Made by a program: the position numbers and the translations under genes. From contig DIVR01000014.1 in the NCBI GenBank assembly GCA_002428325.1, positions 1-64,000 of the forward strand: a stretch of DNA of 64,000 nucleotides. Reading direction: 5' to 3'. This document shows, piece after piece, positions 18,165 through 26,697 of this stretch. The notes beneath the pieces are model-generated. The model ran no database searches, was not told where the DNA came from, and saw only the letters and a list, made by a program, of their open reading frames with translations. This stretch comes from a bacterium UBP4_UBA6127 (GTDB taxonomy: Bacteria > UBP4 > UBA4092). Position 1 is the stretch's first letter, and each line of letters starts with the position of its first letter.

Positions 18165-18497
18165 CCCCCTATTCAAGGTAAGAATCATTCTGAAGATTGA
18201 CCTGCCAGTGGAAGTATAAAAAACTATTCATAGAAAAATCGGAGATTGGCAGGGTGAAACTCCAGTTCCCTATTCTTAACTGATGATCGAAGGGTTATCT
18301 GTGGAATATTATAAAGAAACCCAAAAGAACAGGGTATGCCAGCTCTGACCTTTTCTGAGAAATAAAGTTACTTTTTTGGCTGGTAATTGTAAATCCCATA
18401 ATCGGGAGTATAATAAGCATTGCCGGCACAGTTTTGGAAAGATAGCTTTTTGATTTGTGGATCAGGGCTTTTAAAGCTCAGAGGAGGGAAGTGATTG

Positions 18498-19370
18498 ATG
18501 GAACTTGTCCATAAATGCTCAATACCCTTATATTGGAGAGCATTAATAGGTATTGGAGATGAGGTTTTATTTGAAGATAAAAATGATTCCACCATTAGGC
18601 AAGAGATTATACCTCCCTATGGTATGAATGTTATAAATGGGATTTCTCTGAGCGCATATCATCTCCTTGGGTATATGAAAGAACGTAATGAGGTATATGG
18701 TTACGTATCAACCACGAGAGATGAATTATCCCCTGGACTGGCTACATTTTTAGATGGCGCTAACATCGTGGTCATAACCTTGAATAAAGATAAGATTTCA
18801 GCTGAGGCAATGGGTTTTCTTCCTTATGTTAAAGAAATTGATTTTAATCCCACAGGAGTATGTTGTTATCTTGAGCCAACGGCGGATGAAAAACTTTACA
18901 GCTTATATATGAGGGATCTGGTTTCTTCTGAAAGAACACCCATTAAGGTTAGAACAAAATGTTTGTTTAGAATATCTCCGGATAATAAATTGGTGATTTA
19001 TGATTCATGTAAATCATCTTTTAGTATCATGGACCTTCAATCATTAAAGATTACCGGTACATTTTCAATTAATTTCATGGAGACCCTTAATACTTATGAA
19101 ATGATCCAATGGTATAAAGGGAATATTGTGTATTCCTGGTTCGCAGGCATAGATTTGAAAATCCAGGGAATGAGATCAAGTGAAGTAGTCCATTTGAATA
19201 CCAAAACCAAGGAAAAAAGAGTGTTGCGAAGTGTCAAATTCCCCCAGGTTATTGAAGGATTCACCTTTGCCGGGAAGGAAGATGAATTGCTTGTTTTGGT
19301 GATAAATACTTATGATGTGCATAAATGTATAAATAGTGAAATTGAAATATATGATTCCCTTGATATATAA
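18498..19370 (+). CDS. hypothetical protein, propeller-like, accessory island
   Basis: 290 residues. The ATG at 18498 is 7 nt from a strong GAGGAGG RBS; the in-frame TTG at 18495 is less likely. AT-rich relative to the acyltransferases around it. No signal peptide. Strands such as CLFRISPDNKLVIYDSCKSS and SSFSIMDLQSLKITG look like WD40/TolB blades. Not recognised as a named family. It is followed after 9 nt by the first 31-bp direct repeat. Could be a cytoplasmic immunity or sensor protein by context only. Confidence 0.65.
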   Translation: MELVHKCSIPLYWRALIGIGDEVLFEDKNDSTIRQEIIPPYGMNVINGISLSAYHLLGYMKERNEVYGYVSTTRDELSPGLATFLDGANIVVITLNKDKISAEAMGFLPYVKEIDFNPTGVCCYLEPTADEKLYSLYMRDLVSSERTPIKVRTKCLFRISPDNKLVIYDSCKSSFSIMDLQSLKITGTFSINFMETLNTYEMIQWYKGNIVYSWFAGIDLKIQGMRSSEVVHLNTKTKEKRVLRSVKFPQVIEGFTFAGKEDELLVLVINTYDVHKCINSEIEIYDSLDI

Positions 19371-19379
19371 AGGTTCTTG

Positions 19380-19410
19380 GCTTTCTTTGACTTCTAAAGC
19401 TCCTGGGGGG
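19380..19410 (+). repeat. 31-bp direct repeat, copy 1
   Basis: It begins GCTTTCTTTGACTTCTAAAG and ends CTCCTGGGGGG. An identical 31-nt copy is at 20768-20798, so the pair brackets about 1.36 kb with three small genes. Each copy follows a stop codon by 9 to 29 nt. Confidence 0.9.
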
Positions 19411-19574
19411 GCAGTTCTAATTGCAAAGAGAAGGAGGAAGATGATAAATGCCCAGATGAGAAAACCCCTTTTTGGCTGCCGGATATCCCAGAAATTAAAC
19501 TTCCCAATTGGACTTTCCCTGTCGGTATTGGTGGCGCTTTGATTATCATAATTCTTTTACCAGTAGGAGTCTGA
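19398..19574 (+). pseudogene. orphan 3' end of a coding sequence with an acidic linker and C-terminal membrane helix
   Basis: An open frame without a start codon begins inside the 31-bp repeat and ends with TGA at 19572. It reads CKEKEEDDKCPDEKTPFWLP, then PEIKLPNWTFPVGIGG, then a hydrophobic tail ALIIIILLPVGV. This looks like the detached C-terminus of a large secreted or RHS-type protein, left when the rest was replaced. The next gene, an immunity-like ORF, starts 10 nt later, the order expected of a displaced toxin-tip/immunity cassette. The origin is inferred. Confidence 0.5.
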
Positions 19575-19584
19575 AAATATAGTT

Positions 19585-19908
19585 ATGAAGCTTGAAGAAC
19601 TGAAATTATACCAATGTTACTACGATTTATCATCTTATGATTCATGTGGAAAATACCCTCGTATCGATACTTGTATCTATATTGGAAAGAATTTGGTTAA
19701 AGATGATAGAGACGATGAAGATGAATGGTATTTTCAAGATCCTGATAGCTTTTTTGAATATGGGGTTTATACCTCTTATTCAGAGAATGAGAGAAAAAAT
19801 ATTAATTATGACTATTTTATATTATCAAAAGAGCAAATAGTTAACCTGTGTAAAGTGAAAGGATTAATTGAAAAATTAATGATAATGTCTTCAAAGGGCT
19901 CTATCTAA
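19585..19908 (+). CDS. small acidic immunity-like protein, copy 1
   Basis: 107 residues, acidic, no signal peptide. Shares with the next gene the pattern xxCYYDLS / ICIGKNL-like YIGKN and DEWYFQDPDSF. Tandem, diverged small proteins of this kind after a broken toxin-like 3' end are characteristic of immunity genes in polymorphic toxin loci. I do not recognise a named Imm family. Start chosen at the only ATG after the previous stop; AT-rich. Confidence 0.6.
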   Translation: MKLEELKLYQCYYDLSSYDSCGKYPRIDTCIYIGKNLVKDDRDDEDEWYFQDPDSFFEYGVYTSYSENERKNINYDYFILSKEQIVNLCKVKGLIEKLMIMSSKGSI

Positions 19909-19980
19909 TAGAAAGATGAAATCACTTTCATTGTAAGCAGCCGGGTCCTAGATGATTTAGGGTTGTGAGGAGTATCTAAA

Positions 19981-20313
19981 ATGTCTATTTCTGAAGGATA
20001 TAAACTAAACCAGTGTTATTTTAAATTATCTTATTGTCATTCCAAGATGGCGATTCCTGACATAGAGTCGTGGGTCTTTATTGGAAAGAATATTAAAGGA
20101 AATGAAGAGGACGATTCCTGGTATTTCCAGGATCCCCCAAGTTTTTGTAAAGAAGATAACTTAAAACAATGGAGTGATGATGAGGAAGCTATGGAATATT
20201 TTAGGAATCTTGAGCCTGAAATAATCATATTGAATAAGAATAATCCGGATTTGATTCTTTATTCAGTAGAAGAGTTGATTGGGAAATTAAAGCAAATCCC
20301 GCATGCGTTGTAA
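19981..20313 (+). CDS. small acidic immunity-like protein, copy 2
   Basis: 110 residues, paralogue of the gene 72 nt upstream: NQCYFKLS, WVFIGKNIKG, DDSWYFQDPPSF. The C-terminal half differs (EEAMEYFRNLEPEIIILNK), as expected if each copy matches a different partner. An RBS GTGAGGAG lies before the ATG. Cytoplasmic; function inferred only from context. Confidence 0.65.
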   Translation: MSISEGYKLNQCYFKLSYCHSKMAIPDIESWVFIGKNIKGNEEDDSWYFQDPPSFCKEDNLKQWSDDEEAMEYFRNLEPEIIILNKNNPDLILYSVEELIGKLKQIPHAL

Positions 20314-20390
20314 TTGACGCATTAATTATATGAAAAACCCTAATCAAGATGGCAGCAAAAACAGTATTTTTTTTAAAGGATTCATTTATT

Positions 20391-20738
20391 GTGAAAAGAG
20401 CTTATATAGGTATCACTTTAGCTGTCTTCATAATCGCTATTATTACATATTTATCTATTGATTATTATAAGACATTTTATGGACCTCTGAACTCTTTCAA
20501 AAAGATTCAGGTCGGAATGGATTATAACGAGCTGATAAAGCAATATGGAAAACCTGATTATATTGCTTATAATCAAAAGGAGTTAGAAAGATATAAGCAA
20601 TATTTAGTGTTTTACCCAAAACCCAATAAAATTATAAATAAAATGGTGGTTGTTTATGAAATTGGCCCTATTTTTGTTATATATATCTACATAAACCAAC
20701 AAAATAAAATTGAGTATTTCCTTAAAGGAAGAACATAA
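20391..20738 (+). CDS. small single-pass membrane protein with a BamE-like motif
   Basis: 115 residues from GTG at 20391, preceded by AAAGGA at 20375; an in-frame ATG at 20349 lacks an RBS and would add 14 residues. One N-terminal membrane segment (YIGITLAVFIIAIITYLSI), then KIQVGMDYNELIKQYGKPDY, a pattern like the SmpA/BamE-type fold (xGMxxxEVxxLxGxPxx). The rest is strand-rich and Tyr/Lys-rich. A membrane-anchored immunity or envelope protein is possible. It ends 29 nt before the second 31-bp repeat. Confidence 0.55.
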   Translation: MKRAYIGITLAVFIIAIITYLSIDYYKTFYGPLNSFKKIQVGMDYNELIKQYGKPDYIAYNQKELERYKQYLVFYPKPNKIINKMVVVYEIGPIFVIYIYINQQNKIEYFLKGRT

Positions 20739-20767
20739 TAGAGTAGATACAAAAAAGATTGTTCCCC

Positions 20768-20798
20768 GCTTTCTTTGACTTCTAAAGCTCCTGGGGGG
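20768..20798 (+). repeat. 31-bp direct repeat, copy 2
   Basis: Exact copy of the repeat at 19380-19410. Both copies lie just past a stop codon, and the sequence after them differs, which is expected of recombination junctions. Confidence 0.9.
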
Positions 20799-20934
20799 AA
20801 TAGCCATTTTACGATATCCAGAGTGGATTTTTGATTACACCCTTACCTTAAGAAAAGGCCTCTTGACTTAACGGCATGGCTCCCTTTAAAGTTAATCGAT
20901 TTTATCCATATTGATTATAGAGGGAGGAGTTATT

Positions 20935-22377
20935 TTGTCCTCAACGACTGTTTCAACCGAGAAAAGCAGGGTTCAGGCCCTGGATATCCTGAGGGGTTTG
21001 GCTATTTTTGGGATGATATTATCGGGGTTATTACCCTGGCATGGGCTGCCGGACTGGATGTATCATGCCCAGGTACCTCCGCCTGACCATAAATTCAATC
21101 CTGATATCCCGGGAATATCCTGGGTGGATTTAGTCTATCCCTTTTTCATGTTTTCCATGGGGGCCGCTATCCCCCTGGCTCTGGCTCGAAGAATGGAATC
21201 CGGGGTTTCCAAACTGAAAATCCTGGGCCATATCGGGTGGAGATTTATTCTGATGGTTGCTTTGGCCATCTATATTGATAACAGCGCTCCCTGGGCCCTT
21301 TCCAGTAATCCTACTTCTATAATTTGGTTTCGGAGCATGCTGGGGTTTGGCTGCATCTTGCTGATGTTGGCGAGATTCCCCTTGATAGATAAACTTCCCC
21401 AGGCAGGCCGTTACGGGCTTCGGGCTTTGGGTTTTATTGGGGTAACCGCTTTAATGATGACGGTTGCCCGGGAGAGCGGTGGCGGATTCGATAAGAATTC
21501 CAGTGATATTATTATCCGGTTACTGGCCTTCGGATATGCTTTCGGGTCGATTCTCTGGATGATTTCCAAGGGAAACCCTCAATTAAGAATGGGGATGTTG
21601 GCCGTGGTCTTTGCCTTAAGAATGCATACGGGGGCCGGAGGCAAACTGGTGGCATTCATGGACCCGGTATTTGGTCCTTTGGGCTGGATATGCGGTTTCT
21701 GGTTTGACCTGATGCTGATGATACTTCCCGGGACCTTTATCGGGGACGCTCTCCTGCAATGGAGCCGGTCCAAGAAAGAGGATATCTCCCAGGGATGCGG
21801 TCTTACCTCCTGGAAACTGGGATTAATGCTGGTGTCTCTGCCGGCGATTGTGGTGGTAGGCCTGATATGCCTCAAGGCTCGATATGTGTACACAGGATTC
21901 TTTATTACCTTGGCCTTGATTGCCTTGATTCAATGGCTTTTTAAATATGCCAAAACTTCCATGGGGACCCTGTTAAGGTATTTCTTCCATTGGGGGACTC
22001 TGTTATTGATATTAGGTTATATCATGGAGCCTTATGAGGGAGGAATAAAAAAAGACCCCTGCAACCCTTCCTATTTCTTTATGGCAGTGGGGATGGGAAT
22101 CACCATGCTGGTCTTTTTCTTTATCCTGGCTGATGGGTTGGGGAAGGGTAAATGGCTTGGTTTTCTTAAGGTGGTAGGTTCCAACCCCTTATTGGCTTAT
22201 ATCACCGGTAACGGAGTTCTATTCCCTCTCTACTTCCTGCTGGGTCTCAATAAATTAATGGAACCGGTGGTTGCCTGGGGGATTGGTTGGGAAACAGCCT
22301 GGGGGGTTACTGAAACTCTTCTGGTCTGCCTGATTGTTTATCTTTTTACCCGATTCAAAATTTATCTCAGGCTCTAG
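20935..22377 (+). CDS. DUF5009/HGSNAT-like membrane acyltransferase, paralogue 3
   Basis: 480 residues from TTG at 20935, which sits 6-7 nt after AGGGAGGAG; the earlier TTG at 20911 overlaps the RBS and is unlikely. Same family as the genes at 15038 and 16558 but more distant: QALDILRGLAIFGMI, then YHAQVPPPDHKFNPD, PGISWVDLVYPFFMFSMG, GHIGWRF, EPYEGGIKKDP, VVGSNPLLAY. The PPPDH segment is absent from the two others. About eleven membrane segments. It is separated from its paralogues by the accessory island, and a bidirectional terminator follows. Confidence 0.88.
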   Translation: MSSTTVSTEKSRVQALDILRGLAIFGMILSGLLPWHGLPDWMYHAQVPPPDHKFNPDIPGISWVDLVYPFFMFSMGAAIPLALARRMESGVSKLKILGHIGWRFILMVALAIYIDNSAPWALSSNPTSIIWFRSMLGFGCILLMLARFPLIDKLPQAGRYGLRALGFIGVTALMMTVARESGGGFDKNSSDIIIRLLAFGYAFGSILWMISKGNPQLRMGMLAVVFALRMHTGAGGKLVAFMDPVFGPLGWICGFWFDLMLMILPGTFIGDALLQWSRSKKEDISQGCGLTSWKLGLMLVSLPAIVVVGLICLKARYVYTGFFITLALIALIQWLFKYAKTSMGTLLRYFFHWGTLLLILGYIMEPYEGGIKKDPCNPSYFFMAVGMGITMLVFFFILADGLGKGKWLGFLKVVGSNPLLAYITGNGVLFPLYFLLGLNKLMEPVVAWGIGWETAWGVTETLLVCLIVYLFTRFKIYLRL

Positions 22378-22414
22378 GAGAAAATAACCAATCTCCCAAC
22401 AGTCGAATTAAAAT

Positions 22415-22449
22415 AAAAATCCGGTAAGCGTCAGCTTACCGGATTTTTT
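22415..22449. terminator. bidirectional terminator
   Basis: AAAAATCCGGTAAGC, a 4-nt loop, GCTTACCGGATTTTTT. It has A and T runs on both sides and serves the convergent acyltransferase and W-repeat genes. Confidence 0.92.
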
Positions 22450-22471
22450 GTGAAATAACGGGATTGAATGA

Positions 22472-23065
22472 TTATCGTCGAGGGGGTCTGGGTAACGTGG
22501 GACCTGGAGGTGGAGGTTGAACCGGTGGCGGTGGAGGAGGGGCAACGATCCTTTGCCAATGTCCCTGGACCCAGAGATCATGGGCTCTATCCCAATGGGG
22601 AGGAACCCATTCATATCCAGGCCGGTCTGCTAATCGGACCCATCTTCCTGATATCCATCTTCTTCGGTTCTTATTCCAATAGCCTTCTTTCCATTCATAG
22701 GGACCCACGGGGGGAGCGATGACCAAATCCCATCCAGCTTCCATCCAGACCCAGGCTTTCCCACGGGGTGGACGGGCTGGAATTCTTGGCCTTCTCGGTT
22801 CAGGGGGAGGCGGACCGGGAACCCATTTACCTGTTTCCCAGTTGTTACGGGCATGGTCCCACCGGGCATTTTCCCAGTGAAAAACTCCCCGGGGAGCTTC
22901 CCTGACCAATTCCCAATGAGCCTTAGCCCAAACCCACACTTTCCCAGGCGGTGGTTCTCCGGGGGCCCTTAAGGGTGTCAAAGACAGAGCTGATGACCCT
23001 AATAACATCATTCCTAAAAACATCATTAATCCGATGGAATAACCCATCCATGTTTTCTTTACCAT
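22472..23065 (-). CDS. secreted protein with tryptophan-rich WxxGxW repeats and proline tail
   Basis: 197 residues with a signal peptide (YSIGLMMFLGMMLLGSSALS). The mature part has about eight imperfect units such as KVWVWAKAHWELV, GVFHWENARWDH, KAWVWMEAGWDLV, YEWKEGYWNKNRRRWISGRW and WVQGHW, ending in a PPPPPPVQPPPPGP tail. This is the YxWxxGxW-repeat type also seen in the lipoprotein at 5626. Many aromatic and Arg residues suggest binding to glycan or DNA at the envelope; function unknown. Confidence 0.75.
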   Translation of the reverse strand: MVKKTWMGYSIGLMMFLGMMLLGSSALSLTPLRAPGEPPPGKVWVWAKAHWELVREAPRGVFHWENARWDHARNNWETGKWVPGPPPPEPRRPRIPARPPRGKAWVWMEAGWDLVIAPPVGPYEWKEGYWNKNRRRWISGRWVRLADRPGYEWVPPHWDRAHDLWVQGHWQRIVAPPPPPPVQPPPPGPTLPRPPRR

Positions 23066-23224
23066 TTTTTTGACCCTCCTTAAAATTGATTTATATAACC
23101 CTTTATATAGCAGCTATTTCTACATTTTACTCCATTTTTCGGGGAATGGCTTCGGTATTTTTTTACCCTTTGCACAATCTTTCCAATAGCGTCGGGATAA
23201 AAAATCGACTATGATTTATCAATA

Positions 23225-24718
23225 ATGAAATCATTTATCTATATCAGCAGGATTTCAGGGCTATTTTTAGGGTTATATCTGGGAGTTGCTGCCACGACTT
23301 CCTGGTTTCACCCTTGGGCGGTTCTGCCGATGTTAGCTCTGTTAGCTGTTGCCGCATATGCGAATCCCCGGTTAGGGATTGGAATTATCCTGGCAATAAT
23401 GGCTTTTCCGGATGCGAACCGTTTTTTTGAGATGCCGGCTCTTTCCTGGAGCTTCTTGTTTTTCTGGGCTTTTTTATCGGGATACCTGCTTCGGGGAGAT
23501 TATCGTAAAACGACCATTAGCCGATTAGAATGGGGACTTTTCTTTCTGGCCGGCTGGGTGGGAATTTCTGCCATAAAAAGCCTTTGGGTGGGAGGAGACT
23601 CTTTTCTCTGGTACTATTTTTCAACGGTAGATGGGATTCGAGGAGTCATGGAATATCCCATCTTTGCTGACCAGGGGGATTATGGCAATGCGGCCCGGGC
23701 CGCTCTCACAATAATTTTTTCCTATCTCTTTTTCCATGTCATTCATGACCAGTTAAAATCCGAGAAAGATATAATTTTCTGGCTGAAAGCCCTGGTTGCC
23801 GGGAGTGTGCCGGTGGTTATTTTCAGCCTTTATCAATACTTGACCGGAGCCGGAATGGTAAAATTCTGGCTGGACCAGGGGGAGTGGAGATTGAATGGGA
23901 CCTTTGGCGACCCGAATTCTTTTGCCACTTATCTGCTGGTACTGATTCCAATCACAGCGGCTTTGACATTGAATGCTAACGGCCGAATGAAAACTTTGAT
24001 GTTGATATTGGTTCTTTGCCAAGCAGGCTGCCTGATTCTGACAGAATCCCGTAATGCTATCCTGGCCTTCTTTGTGGAATTGATGGTAGCGGGAATCCTT
24101 TATCAGCGATATATCCATTCTCCCCATAAAATCAATGGAGGGTTGAACTGGTTTTATCGGGTGATTACCTTTTTGCTTTTTGGAATACCAATCATGTTGG
24201 GATATATGGAGACCCACCCGGATAGGATTAGCCATTTTAAAGGGTTATGGACGGATACCGGCCCTTTGAATGCCTGGCTTAACGGGCGTATCAATATCTG
24301 GGCCTCGGCGGTTCGGATGATCAATGACCATCCCCTGGAAGGAGTGGGAATTGGCAGGTTTTATGAGTTTCTGACCCAATATCGGATTCCTCAAATCATT
24401 GGCTGGAACCCAGAACATGAAAATGCCCATAACTATTTCCTGCAGCTGGGAGCTGAGAATGGGATAATTTTCCTGTTGGTCTTTATGGGTATCTTATGGC
24501 TGGTTTTTTCTCAGATGCTGAAACACCTGTCCAAGACCACCGACCCTCTGATTTGGCAAATCCGATTATGCTTGCTGGCCGTTTTTGCCGGGATGACCAT
24601 GAGTTTCCTGGGAGGGCATTCCCTGATCCTGTTTGATTTTAAAATGTTGTTCTGGGGAATCATTGCCTTAGCTCTTTGGCCGGCAACAGCAAAAAAGGAG
24701 GCGGGAGATGAAGGGTAA
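23225..24718 (+). CDS. O-antigen ligase/polymerase family membrane protein
   Basis: 497 residues, about eleven membrane segments. The large loop region near residues 330-420 contains GRINIWASAVRMINDHPLEG, GIGRFYEFLTQYRIP and EHENAHNYFLQLGAE, the Arg- and His-containing segment typical of the Wzy_C/O-antigen ligase family. It should join or polymerise lipid-linked sugars at the outer face of the inner membrane. No Shine-Dalgarno is obvious before the ATG. It overlaps the next gene, a glycosyltransferase, by 11 nt, so they are translationally coupled. Confidence 0.88.
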   Translation: MKSFIYISRISGLFLGLYLGVAATTSWFHPWAVLPMLALLAVAAYANPRLGIGIILAIMAFPDANRFFEMPALSWSFLFFWAFLSGYLLRGDYRKTTISRLEWGLFFLAGWVGISAIKSLWVGGDSFLWYYFSTVDGIRGVMEYPIFADQGDYGNAARAALTIIFSYLFFHVIHDQLKSEKDIIFWLKALVAGSVPVVIFSLYQYLTGAGMVKFWLDQGEWRLNGTFGDPNSFATYLLVLIPITAALTLNANGRMKTLMLILVLCQAGCLILTESRNAILAFFVELMVAGILYQRYIHSPHKINGGLNWFYRVITFLLFGIPIMLGYMETHPDRISHFKGLWTDTGPLNAWLNGRINIWASAVRMINDHPLEGVGIGRFYEFLTQYRIPQIIGWNPEHENAHNYFLQLGAENGIIFLLVFMGILWLVFSQMLKHLSKTTDPLIWQIRLCLLAVFAGMTMSFLGGHSLILFDFKMLFWGIIALALWPATAKKEAGDEG

Positions 24719-26168
24719 CTTCAATCGGGTAACCGAAGGCCGAAAACGGATTTCCCAATACGCCTGGGAGATATTTAAACAGGAATTCCTGGAGAAAGAA
24801 AATCTCATTCTCGGCGACTCTCTTTCAACAATCCCGCAGATAAATCAGAAAACTCTTTTCCCTTTATATCCGGAAACGGATATTCCCGAATCAGAAACCT
24901 TGGAGATTCCTTCTCTTAAAATAAGAAATGCCCCTCAAAACCGAATTGGGATAGTGATATGCCGGTTTGGAGAAGAAACCTCCGGAGGCGCCGAGTTTCT
25001 TGCCCGGCGGCTGGCGGAAGAACTGGTCCCAGACTGGCAGGTGGATATTTTGACAACCTGCGCCCTGGATTATAACAGCTGGAAAAGCGTCTATCCTGCC
25101 GGAATCACTCAAACTTCCCAGGGGTATCGGATTATCCGGTTTGACCAGAAAGAGAAAAATATCCAACAACTTTCTGATGCATGGTTTAAAGCTTTTGCGC
25201 CGGAACATTCTCCTGAAGATGAAATCGAATGGGTTCAGCAGATGGGACCTCTCTCCCCTGATTTATTTCATTATCTCCAGGGTAAGCAGGAGGATTACAG
25301 CCTCTTTCTTTTTATAGGATATCTTTGGGCGACCTCTCCTTTGGGGATGGGACCGGTGGCGCATAAATCTATTCTGTTACCTGCCGCCCATCATGAGCCT
25401 GCCATTGAGCTGGGTATCTACCATAAGCTGTTAAACAGCCCTCAGGCTCTTATTTATCTGACTCCTGATGAAAAGATGATGGTGAATCAGTTGCTTGGAA
25501 ACAGCCGGCTGGACTCTGAGATTATCCCTTTAGGCCTGCAAACAGAGTTGGCGGGAAATGAAGAATCCTTCCGGGCAAAAACGGGCATCCATGACCCTTA
25601 TCTTCTTTATTTGGGTCGGGTGGATGCCGGTAAAGGATGCCTGGAGTTGATTCATACTTTTCAGGAATATAAGAAGCGGTATCCCGGTCCCTTAAAACTG
25701 GTTCTGGCAGGTGAGCTGTTTATGGATATCCCCCCGGCGGAAGATGTCATTTCCCTGGGATTTGTGGATGAGACAGTCAAAGGCGGCGCTCTGGCAGCTG
25801 CCAGGATCCTGATTAATCCTTCCAGCCTGGAAAGCCTTTCTCTGGTTCTTTTGGAAAGCTGGCTTTGTGAGGTACCGGTCCTGGTAAACGGCCTTTCTCC
25901 GGTGATGAAAGCCCAATGCCTGAGGTCTCAGGGAGGGTTATGGTATCGCAATTCCAGGGAATTAATGGCCGGCATTAAACTCCTTATGGAAGAAGATAGC
26001 CTGAGGGAGGAACTGGGAGAATCAGGAAAACAGTATGCCCTTTCCCAGGATTATTGTTGGGATTATTTGATGGTCAAATTCAATCTTTTAGTCCAAAGAG
26101 TGATTGATAACTCTCAACAGGAAAATCAGGGTAATGTCTTATTGGAATATTTGAAACCCGCTGAATAG
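24708..26168 (+). CDS. GT4-type glycosyltransferase
   Basis: 486 residues. The central part has the donor fold opening IGIVICRFGEETSGGAEFLAR; the C-terminal GT-B domain has LLYLGRVDAGKGCLELI and LINPSSLESLSLVLLE, the E-x7-E nucleotide-sugar motif. About 70 extra residues precede the first fold. Starts at an ATG after AAGGAGG, overlapping the ligase gene. It probably adds a sugar to a surface glycan processed by the upstream protein. Confidence 0.9.
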   Translation: MKGNFNRVTEGRKRISQYAWEIFKQEFLEKENLILGDSLSTIPQINQKTLFPLYPETDIPESETLEIPSLKIRNAPQNRIGIVICRFGEETSGGAEFLARRLAEELVPDWQVDILTTCALDYNSWKSVYPAGITQTSQGYRIIRFDQKEKNIQQLSDAWFKAFAPEHSPEDEIEWVQQMGPLSPDLFHYLQGKQEDYSLFLFIGYLWATSPLGMGPVAHKSILLPAAHHEPAIELGIYHKLLNSPQALIYLTPDEKMMVNQLLGNSRLDSEIIPLGLQTELAGNEESFRAKTGIHDPYLLYLGRVDAGKGCLELIHTFQEYKKRYPGPLKLVLAGELFMDIPPAEDVISLGFVDETVKGGALAAARILINPSSLESLSLVLLESWLCEVPVLVNGLSPVMKAQCLRSQGGLWYRNSRELMAGIKLLMEEDSLREELGESGKQYALSQDYCWDYLMVKFNLLVQRVIDNSQQENQGNVLLEYLKPAE

Positions 26169-26173
26169 AGGCC

Positions 26174-26692
26174 TTATTCCAGGGGATCGGCCTGATAGAT
26201 CTCTTTGATGATTTCATCCAGCCGGTTTGATAATTCAGTCTGGGCGGCCAACAAGTCTCTTTCCCGAAGCTGTAACAGGATTCTTTCCCCGACAATCTTC
26301 ACAACATTCAATCCCTCTTTGGGAATTTTGATTTCTGCCAGGATTTCTTCCGGGGATTTACCATGCAGGGACTCTCCCAGAGTTTGCAAAGAAAGCTCTA
26401 AATATTCTGCCAAGACTTCATCCTTGCATTCCAGGTATTGGTCAATATCCAGATAAACCCTGACCTTTCCGGATTTCCGGTTTTCCCTGCGGATATCTGG
26501 TTGTCCCAGGAGATGGTTCAGGCAGGGCTGGATGTCCGGATGTTCTTTGAGGGTGAGGCATTTTCCGGGAAACTGACCACAGAGGAGAGTAAAATCCTCC
26601 AGGGAAGGCTGGGTATCTTTTAGCCGCTTTTCTATTTTCTTCAGGGTACTGATGATTTCATCTATTTCAGGTTGATAGTCTTCGTAACGCAT
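26174..26692 (-). CDS. hypothetical helical protein
   Basis: 172 residues, cytoplasmic, charged and mostly helical (KKIEKRLKDTQPSLEDF, LAAQTELSNRLDEIIKEIY at the end). Two cysteines, CGQFPGKC. I recognise no family. It begins 5 nt after the deaminase gene upstream on the same strand, so it may be a partner or an operon passenger. Confidence 0.7.
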   Translation of the reverse strand: MRYEDYQPEIDEIISTLKKIEKRLKDTQPSLEDFTLLCGQFPGKCLTLKEHPDIQPCLNHLLGQPDIRRENRKSGKVRVYLDIDQYLECKDEVLAEYLELSLQTLGESLHGKSPEEILAEIKIPKEGLNVVKIVGERILLQLRERDLLAAQTELSNRLDEIIKEIYQADPLE

Positions 26693-26697
26693 GGGTA

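Larger units (their letters stand above)
18000..18497. other. AT-rich intergenic region at the left edge of an accessory island
   Basis: About 500 nt with a terminator (18029-18068), a TTTTGAC palindrome (18145-18164), a weak 7-bp dyad CCTGCCA/TGGCAGG (18201 and 18247) and an RBS (GAGGAGGGAA) for the next gene. No gene recognised. Confidence 0.5.

Noticed and set aside
18368..18595. Minus-strand frame ending in a Tyr-rich peptide (AYYTPDYGIYNYQPKK)
   Set aside because: It overlaps the well-supported gene at 18498 and has no RBS; at most a remnant.
19336..19542. Plus-strand frame reading through the first 31-bp repeat
   Set aside because: Its start lies inside the preceding gene; the composition of the other frame (acidic linker plus membrane tail) looks more like real coding sequence.
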